NCBI RefSeq assembly: GCF_012726195.1
Contig: NZ_JAASAF010000004.1
Location: 436,027 to 500,026 of the forward strand
DNA length: 64,000 nucleotides
Reading direction: 5' to 3'
Source of the DNA: Rhodococcus sp. HNM0563
GTDB taxonomy: Bacteria > Actinomycetota > Actinomycetes > Mycobacteriales > Mycobacteriaceae
In this document: positions 58,882 to 64,000 of the stretch, in pieces
How positions within the stretch are numbered: position 1 is the first letter of the stretch
Layout of the letters: the number at the start of each line of letters is the position of its first letter
The notes under the pieces: model-generated
Told to the model about the DNA's origin: nothing
What the model saw: the letters and a program-made list of their open reading frames with translations, nothing else
Databases searched by the model: none
Program-made: the position numbers and the translations under genes

Positions 58882-59370
58882 TCACCACTTCATCGTGAGA
58901 GTCCCGCCCACCTCCAGGGCGTGCCAGCGGTCGGCGTAGTCGTCGAATCGGCCGACGATGCGCTCGACCAGCGGGGGGACTGCGTCTGCCGTCATAGGCG
59001 GTGGCAGTGCCCGCGCGTGGCCGCGTCGGTACTCCCAGACGGGTAGCGTCATTCCCACCAGTTCCTCGGAGCGGATCAGGTCGGCCTTCGATCGGGAATG
59101 CGCGTTGTCTCCCTTTGTCTTTCGGCGCCGGTTTGCCTTGGCTCGTGCGGCGGGGTCGGCGGGCCAGAACAGGCCGTTGTCGCCGGAAGCGAGCTGCCCG
59201 AACACCCCGTTGGGAATGCCTGCCTCGACTTCGACGAGGAAATGCAGCAGGTCGTGGGGGAGATAGGGATGCCCGCCGGGACCGTTGCGAGGAGCGAGCG
59301 CCGCCCCGGTCTCACGGTGTACGGCGATCTCGTAACTCGTGCCCGGGCCTTTCGTGAACATGACACGCAT
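58882..59370 (-). CDS. Conserved hypothetical protein
   Basis: A 162-residue soluble protein: VMFTKGPGTSYEIAVHRETG, PHDLLHFLVEVEAGIPNGVF and a basic linker ARAKANRRRKTKGDN. The HDLLHFLVE helix is the most conserved-looking part. No known family is recognised. ATG 59370 is chosen although the ribosome site is weak; a GTG nine bases upstream is possible. It converges with the acyl-CoA dehydrogenase gene. Confidence 0.6.
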   Translation of the reverse strand: MRVMFTKGPGTSYEIAVHRETGAALAPRNGPGGHPYLPHDLLHFLVEVEAGIPNGVFGQLASGDNGLFWPADPAARAKANRRRKTKGDNAHSRSKADLIRSEELVGMTLPVWEYRRGHARALPPPMTADAVPPLVERIVGRFDDYADRWHALEVGGTLTMKW

Positions 59371-59451
59371 ACCGTGCACGGTAGGTGACGGGCACGGTAT
59401 GCGCACGTGGTTTTCGGCGCCGCTGGGTCGGTGTGAATCGGCCGGTCCGCG

Positions 59452-59982
59452 TCAGGAAGATACTTCGTCGATCAGCAGCCGCAGCGCGTGACGTACCGTC
59501 TGTGCCAGCACGCTTTCCGGGTCTCCGTCGAAATGCTGTTCTTCGGAGCGTGTTCCACGCGGTCCGGTCGTCGCGAAACATACGGTGCCGGGCGGCCGTC
59601 CGTCCTGTGGGTCGGGGCCGCCGGCGCCGGTGACGGCGACGACGATGTCGGAGGCGAGTAACCCGGCCGTCGACTCGGCCATCGTGCGCGCTGCCGATTC
59701 GCATACCACCGGCCCCTCGGGCACTTCGAGCAATCCGTGTTTGACGGATCGTGAGTAGGCCACGATCGCGCCGCGAAACCATTCGGAGCTTCCCTTTGCT
59801 GCTCCGAGTCGTGCCGCCAGTGTGCCCGCCGTGAGAGATTCGGCGCATCCGATGGTGAAATGGCGGCCGGATGCGAGTGTGCCCAGTTCGTCGATCAGTG
59901 CATCGGACAGGTCCGTCCCTTCGACGACATCGTCATCGTGGACATCGGGGTCGTTCCCCCGGCGCGCCATGGTCGGCGTCAT
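59452..59982 (-). CDS. CinA C-terminal-domain protein (nicotinamide-nucleotide amidase type)
   Basis: A 176-residue stand-alone CinA domain (PncC type): TIGCAESLTAGTLAARLGAA, WFRGAIVAYSRSVKHGLL, VVCESAARTMAESTAGLLAS and VAVTGAGGPDPQDGRPPGTV. Such proteins deamidate nicotinamide mononucleotide in pyridine-nucleotide recycling. The ATG overlaps the stop of the upstream reductase gene (ATGA), so the two are coupled. Confidence 0.88.
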   Translation of the reverse strand: MTPTMARRGNDPDVHDDDVVEGTDLSDALIDELGTLASGRHFTIGCAESLTAGTLAARLGAAKGSSEWFRGAIVAYSRSVKHGLLEVPEGPVVCESAARTMAESTAGLLASDIVVAVTGAGGPDPQDGRPPGTVCFATTGPRGTRSEEQHFDGDPESVLAQTVRHALRLLIDEVSS

Positions 59983-60551
59983 GCCTTCGTCGTGAAGCGA
60001 TTGAAGACGACACCGCTGTCGAACACACGACTTTCCGCCAGCTCGAAGAACTGTGGCTCGAAACCGGTTCGGAACAAGGGAATCCCGTTTCCGGTGATGA
60101 TCGGAGTGACCTCGACTGCGAGTTCGTCGATCTCCGAGAGCAGCTCACCCGCGAGGGTCCCGCCGCCGCACAACCAGATTCCCCTGCCGTCCTGCTTCTT
60201 CAGGTCGCGAACGTATTCGAGTGGGTCGGTCGCCACCACGGTTACGGTGTCGTCGGGGGATTGCTGCAGCGTCTTCGAGAAGACGTACTGCTGGAGATGC
60301 GGATAGGCGCTGGTGAGGCCGACGCTGAGCGAGGGCTCCCATGTGCGACGACCCATGACCACCGCGTCGAAGTGCTTGCCGGGCGCCGTGACCTCGAGTT
60401 GGTCGCGAACGTGCACCGGCAGTGTCTCGGGATACTCCTCGATCCGGTGAAACATGTGATCGCCCTCGGTGGGAAAGAATTCGGTGCCACCGGAGGGGTC
60501 GGCGATGAATCCGTCGAGTGTCGTCGCGACGTAATAGGTCAGTGTGCGCAC
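59979..60551 (-). CDS. Dihydrofolate-reductase-like (RibD C-terminal) family protein
   Basis: A 190-residue DHFR/RibD-C fold protein: YYVATTLDGFIADPSGGTEF, VVMGRRTWEPSL, YVFSKTLQQSP, IWLCGGGTLAGELLSEIDEL and TPIITGNGIPLF. It is one of the many 'dihydrofolate reductase family' proteins of unknown substrate, likely NADPH-dependent. It is followed by cinA and lies 115 bases after a second RibD-C type gene, a small cluster of pyrimidine/pteridine-reductase-like enzymes. Confidence 0.85.
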   Translation of the reverse strand: MRTLTYYVATTLDGFIADPSGGTEFFPTEGDHMFHRIEEYPETLPVHVRDQLEVTAPGKHFDAVVMGRRTWEPSLSVGLTSAYPHLQQYVFSKTLQQSPDDTVTVVATDPLEYVRDLKKQDGRGIWLCGGGTLAGELLSEIDELAVEVTPIITGNGIPLFRTGFEPQFFELAESRVFDSGVVFNRFTTKA

Positions 60552-60666
60552 GCAGCCCTCCTCGAATCTGGGTACAGGCCGAGACCTGATCGAACTGCAA
60601 CGCTAGAACGGGCTCAGCACCGAAGCCAGCACATTCGACCGGTTTCCACCGAAAAGTTGTCATTCG

Positions 60667-61428
60667 CTAGTCGGTGGCCGTATCGCGGACCCATCGAGTG
60701 AGGATCGTGCCGTCGTCGTCGCACACCAGGTGAGTGCGCCGCATCTCGGTGACAGCGGAGGCGGGGGAATGAGCGATACGGTCCGCAGACCCTGCAGCGA
60801 GCAGCGGCGCCCAGGTCAGGCACAGGTCGTCGACGACGCCGTCGGCGATCATACGACCGAACAGTCGGGGGCCTCCCTCACACAGGACTCGGTTCCACCC
60901 CGCTCGAGCCACGGCGGCGACGATGGCCTCACCGCCGATGTCACCGTCCGCGATGACACGGACGTCCGCGCCGGCGTCAGCGAGTGTGCGACGTTTCTCC
61001 TCCGGCACTGCGCCGCTCGTGAACACAACCGGTGGTACGACGGTGTCGGTGAACAACCGCATCCCCGGATCGAGATTGCCCGATGCAGTGACCACCGCAA
61101 TCGGTGGCACCGCCGACAAACCCGCGGCGGTGCGGCGTTCCCGAAGAGAATTACTCGTCCGTGCACCGCCGTAGTTTTCGGTGCGCGCGGTGCCTGCACC
61201 GACGACGATCACGTCGGCGAGTTCGCGGAGCAGCCCGAACACGACCTTGTCCGCCGGTGTCCCGAGCCCGCCCGAACGGCCGTCGACAGCGACCGCGCCG
61301 TCGAGAGAGGACACGAAGTTCGTACGCACCCACGGCTCGGTGAGGTCGGGCGGATAGGCGTACAACTCGTGCAGATCGGAGCCGCCGAGGACTTGGCCGG
61401 GCACTGTGGGGTCGTCGAGTCGTCGCAT
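60667..61428 (-). CDS. Pyrimidine reductase family protein (RibD C-terminal domain)
   Basis: A 253-residue protein: WVRTNFVSSLDGAVAVDGRS, FGLLRELADVIVVGAGTART, RVLCEGGPRLFGRMIADGVV and LAAGSADRIAHSP. This matches the actinobacterial stand-alone RibD-C proteins (Rv2671 type), which can reduce the 5-amino-6-ribosylamino-uracil intermediate and, in mycobacteria, dihydrofolate. NADPH-binding residues are in the GAGTART and EGGP loops. Confidence 0.87.
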   Translation of the reverse strand: MRRLDDPTVPGQVLGGSDLHELYAYPPDLTEPWVRTNFVSSLDGAVAVDGRSGGLGTPADKVVFGLLRELADVIVVGAGTARTENYGGARTSNSLRERRTAAGLSAVPPIAVVTASGNLDPGMRLFTDTVVPPVVFTSGAVPEEKRRTLADAGADVRVIADGDIGGEAIVAAVARAGWNRVLCEGGPRLFGRMIADGVVDDLCLTWAPLLAAGSADRIAHSPASAVTEMRRTHLVCDDDGTILTRWVRDTATD

Positions 61429-61466
61429 GCCGTCGATCAGATCACGGAGGCGGCAGTACCGTCACG

Positions 61467-61973
61467 TCACGCGCCGTGCCCGGGATCCAAGTGCCGCACG
61501 TCGTCGAACATCACTGGGTCGCTCAGATCCGAGCGGAGTTCGCCGCTATCCGGGGCGAGCAAGAATCCGACGTGGTCTCCGAGGTCGACTCTCCCCACGA
61601 TGGCGCCGGTGAACCACGCGGCCGCGTCGTCGAGGATCGGTAGCCCGTGTGGTCCGTCGCTCCAGTTGCATTGTGCGAATTTGTCGGTGTCGTCGCCGCT
61701 TCGTGAACCGAACAGCTCGGCCAATGCCAGCTGCGACCGGTCGAGTATATGGACCGCGAGATGCTCGGCGGCACCCGCTACCCGGAACGTCCGGTTCTTG
61801 TCGGACAGGGCCACCAGAAATCTCGGCGGATCGATCGCGACCTGTGTGGCGAAGCCGACCAGACATCCGCTGCGTTCGTTCACTGCCTTTGTGGTGACGA
61901 TGAACATCGGATAGTCGAGCCGGCCGACGATGGCCGAGAAGCCGTCGGCCGAGCCGTGGTCGTCGGTGGGCAT
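61467..61973 (-). CDS. Flavin reductase domain protein
   Basis: A ~168-residue FMN-binding split-barrel protein: FSAIVGRLDYPMFIVTTKAV, GCLVGFATQVAIDPPRFLVA, LSDKNRTFRVAGAAEHLAVH and LGDHVGFLLAP. Members supply reduced flavin to monooxygenases or bind FMN as oxidoreductases. ATG 61973 gives the normal domain start; a start at 62048 would add 25 residues and lacks a ribosome site. It could in principle serve the NtaA/DszA-like monooxygenase at 6 kb, but there is no direct link. Confidence 0.83.
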   Translation of the reverse strand: MPTDDHGSADGFSAIVGRLDYPMFIVTTKAVNERSGCLVGFATQVAIDPPRFLVALSDKNRTFRVAGAAEHLAVHILDRSQLALAELFGSRSGDDTDKFAQCNWSDGPHGLPILDDAAAWFTGAIVGRVDLGDHVGFLLAPDSGELRSDLSDPVMFDDVRHLDPGHGA

Positions 61974-62073
61974 GCACGCATCGTACGTGGCAAGTAGTCC
62001 GAGCCGGCCCGGTTTGACTGTCCGTTCATGCGGTACCCGAGAGGCCATGACGGACCATTCGGAGCCGCGTCCG

Positions 62074-63966
62074 TCAGCCGCCGAGCTGCTCCCTCAGCGC
62101 GTCGAGTACGGCGGGGTCCTCGATGGTCGACGGCACGGTGTACTGCTCGTGGTCGGCGATCTGCCGCATGGTCTTTCGCAGGATTTTGCCGGATCGGGTC
62201 TTGGGAAGCGCGTCCACGACTGTCACGTCGCGGAATGTGGCAACAGCCCCGATCTGGTCGCGCACCAGCGCCACCAGTTCCTGGCGAAGGGTTTCGTGGT
62301 CGATGTCGACACCGGCCTTGAGCACGACGTATCCGGACGGACGCTGACCTTTGAGTTCGTCGCGGATTCCGACGACGGCGCATTCTGCGATCGCCGCATG
62401 TGACGCCACTACGGCCTCCATGCTTCCGGTGGACAGACGGTGGCCTGCGACGTTGATGACATCGTCGGAGCGGCCGAGCACGAAGACGTAGCCGTCGTCG
62501 TCGATGAAGCCGGAGTCGCCGGTGAGGTAGTAGCCGGGGAACGTGTCGAGATACGACCGGCGGTAGCGGTCGTCATCGTGCCACAACCCGGTGAGGGTGC
62601 CGGGTGGCAACGGCAAGCCGACGACGATGTTGCCCTCGGTGCCTGCCTCGACCTGCTTGCCTTCGCCGTCGACGATCTCGACTCGATAACCCGGGACCGG
62701 GACGGTGGGGGAGCCGGCCTTGAGTGGCATCGGGTCGAGTCCGCGCAGGTTCGCGGCGATTGCCCAACCGGTCTCGGTCTGCCACCAGTGGTCGACCACC
62801 GGACGTCCCAGGACCTTCGTCGCCCATTCGTAGGTATCGGGGTCGAGACGCTCACCGGCCGCGAACAGCGTCTGCATCGAGGAGATGTCGTATTTCTTCA
62901 GCTCGTCGGCGTCGGGATCAGCCTTACGCACGGCCCGAACGGCGGTGGGTGCGGTGAACAGAGCCTTGACTCCGTACTCGGCGATGATTCGCCAGAACGC
63001 GCCCGCATCGGGGGTACCGACGGGTTTGCCTTCGTACATGACGGTCGTCGCTCCGGCCAGCAGCGGTCCGTACACGATGTACGAATGGCCGACTACCCAG
63101 CCGACGTCGGAGGCGGTCCACCAGACATCGCCCGCGGCGATGTCGTAGATGTTGCGCATCGACCACATGAGTGCGACTGCGTGGCCGCCGTTGTCGCGAA
63201 CGACGCCCTTCGGCTTCCCGGTGGTGCCGGAGGTGTACAGGATGTAGAGCGGATCGGTTGCAGCCACAGCCACCGGTTCGGCCGGGGAGGTGTCCGCGAC
63301 GAGCGCATCCCAGTCGAACCATGCGGCCGAGGATGCCTTGTAATCGTCTGCGGAACCGGGGATCTGCTCGCGGTCCTTCACGATCACCGTGTGCGGGGGA
63401 GTCTGCGACAACTGCAGTGCCTGATCGACCATCGGCAGGTACTCGATGGTGCGTCCCGGCTCGAGTCCGCCGGATGCCGTCACCAGCAGCACCGGTTGCG
63501 CATCGTCGATACGGGTGGCGAGTTCCTTGGCAGCGAACCCGCCGAACACCACCGAGTGCACTGCGCCGATACGGGCGCACGCGAGCATCGCGATGGCGGC
63601 CTCGGGGATCATCGGCATGTAGATGATGACGCGATCGCCGGCAACTACGCCCTGGTCCCGCAGGGCGCCCGCGAACGTGGCCACTTCGCCGAGCAACTCC
63701 GAATACGTGTAGGTGCGCTTGGCAGGCACCATCGCCGAATCCCAGATCAGAGCCGTCCGGTCGCCGTGACCGGCGCCCACGTGCCGGTCGAGGGCATTGA
63801 CGCTCGTATTGAGGGTGCCGTCCGGGAACCACCGGTACGACGGGGCCCGAGTGTCGTCGAGGGCACGGGTCGGGGCGGTGTCCCACTCGACATCCTGCGC
63901 GGCCGCGAGCCAGAACGACTCCGGATCCTCCACACTTCGCCGGAACGCGTCCTCGTACGAGCTCAT
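62074..63966 (-). CDS. prpE: Propionyl-CoA synthetase (PrpE-like acyl-CoA synthetase)
   Basis: A 630-residue AMP-forming acyl-CoA synthetase: LYILYTSGTTGKPKGVVRDN (A3 P-loop-like), WWTASDVGWVVGHSYIVYGP, VDHWWQTETGWAIAANLRGL, YYLTGDSGFIDDDGYVFVLG and the acylation-prone lysine in PKTRSGKI-RK. The N-terminal SYEDAFRRSVEDPESFW and the YDISSMQTLFAAGERLD block favour the propionate-specific PrpE type over Acs. It activates propionate (or acetate) to the CoA ester. AGGAAGGACACG before the ATG. Confidence 0.9.
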   Translation of the reverse strand: MSSYEDAFRRSVEDPESFWLAAAQDVEWDTAPTRALDDTRAPSYRWFPDGTLNTSVNALDRHVGAGHGDRTALIWDSAMVPAKRTYTYSELLGEVATFAGALRDQGVVAGDRVIIYMPMIPEAAIAMLACARIGAVHSVVFGGFAAKELATRIDDAQPVLLVTASGGLEPGRTIEYLPMVDQALQLSQTPPHTVIVKDREQIPGSADDYKASSAAWFDWDALVADTSPAEPVAVAATDPLYILYTSGTTGKPKGVVRDNGGHAVALMWSMRNIYDIAAGDVWWTASDVGWVVGHSYIVYGPLLAGATTVMYEGKPVGTPDAGAFWRIIAEYGVKALFTAPTAVRAVRKADPDADELKKYDISSMQTLFAAGERLDPDTYEWATKVLGRPVVDHWWQTETGWAIAANLRGLDPMPLKAGSPTVPVPGYRVEIVDGEGKQVEAGTEGNIVVGLPLPPGTLTGLWHDDDRYRRSYLDTFPGYYLTGDSGFIDDDGYVFVLGRSDDVINVAGHRLSTGSMEAVVASHAAIAECAVVGIRDELKGQRPSGYVVLKAGVDIDHETLRQELVALVRDQIGAVATFRDVTVVDALPKTRSGKILRKTMRQIADHEQYTVPSTIEDPAVLDALREQLGG

Positions 63967-64000
63967 CGGTTCGTGTCCTTCCTCGACATCGACGTGACCG

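Overview
The window looks like chromosomal DNA of a high-GC actinomycete of the order Mycobacteriales, most probably Rhodococcus (perhaps the R. rhodochrous / R. pyridinivorans group). The evidence is a run of genes whose products and order match, from memory, the M. tuberculosis backbone from about Rv0858c to Rv0896: dapC (5' fragment), XPB helicase, a helicase-associated protein, rpfA, a YccF protein, a cold-shock protein, DUF2771, an MFS protein, DUF3027, DUF2530, MarR, a TrmH-type RNA methyltransferase, DUF2537, sepH, serC, citA and gltA. No tRNA, rRNA, CRISPR array or insertion sequence was recognised.

Layout. 0-9.7 kb: dapC fragment, a CMD-family protein, an ECF sigma factor with a SnoaL-like tail, a GyrI-like protein, a NUDIX hydrolase, and a sulfonate-type sulfur-acquisition operon (ABC transporter plus NtaA/DszA-type monooxygenase) preceded by a cysteine-rich leader peptide; then an F420-type oxidoreductase, a GNAT and DUF3239. 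9.8-27 kb: backbone, including three small genes between the two helicase-related genes, an rpfA leader with a c-di-AMP (ydaO) riboswitch and a Crp/GlxR site, and a large Hsp90/sacsin-like ATPase.

27.4-42.7 kb: a catabolic island lying exactly between the homologues of Rv0880 (MarR) and Rv0881 (TrmH). It encodes a four-component Rieske dioxygenase (beta, alpha, NuoF-like flavoprotein, 3Fe-4S-type ferredoxin), two SDR dehydrogenases, a NicX-like 2,5-dihydroxypyridine dioxygenase, a LigAB-type extradiol dioxygenase, an isochorismatase-fold amidase, a nitrilase-fold amidase, maleate isomerase, an OYE-type reductase, two sister GntR regulators and an NCS1 transporter. Together they suggest uptake and oxidative ring opening of a pyridine-type N-heterocycle, with nitrogen released by amidases and carbon leaving as maleate then fumarate. 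The real substrate cannot be read from sequence. A shared AACTG[TC]AT-type motif in front of the dioxygenase operon and in the gntR/transporter intergenic region is the likely operator.

42.7-64 kb: backbone resumes (TrmH, DUF2537, DUF6928, sepH, serC, citA, pdxH, gltA, a tandem FKBP). Inserted at 49-52 kb is a divergent pair that is the most unusual item of the window: a LysR regulator fused to a class A beta-lactamase/PBP-like domain that keeps SxxK, SDN and KTG but has no visible deacylation glutamate, next to a complete class A beta-lactamase gene. It looks like a one-protein beta-lactam (or peptidoglycan fragment) sensor-regulator. The end of the window holds an acyl-CoA dehydrogenase, CinA- and RibD-like genes, a flavin reductase and a propionyl-CoA synthetase.
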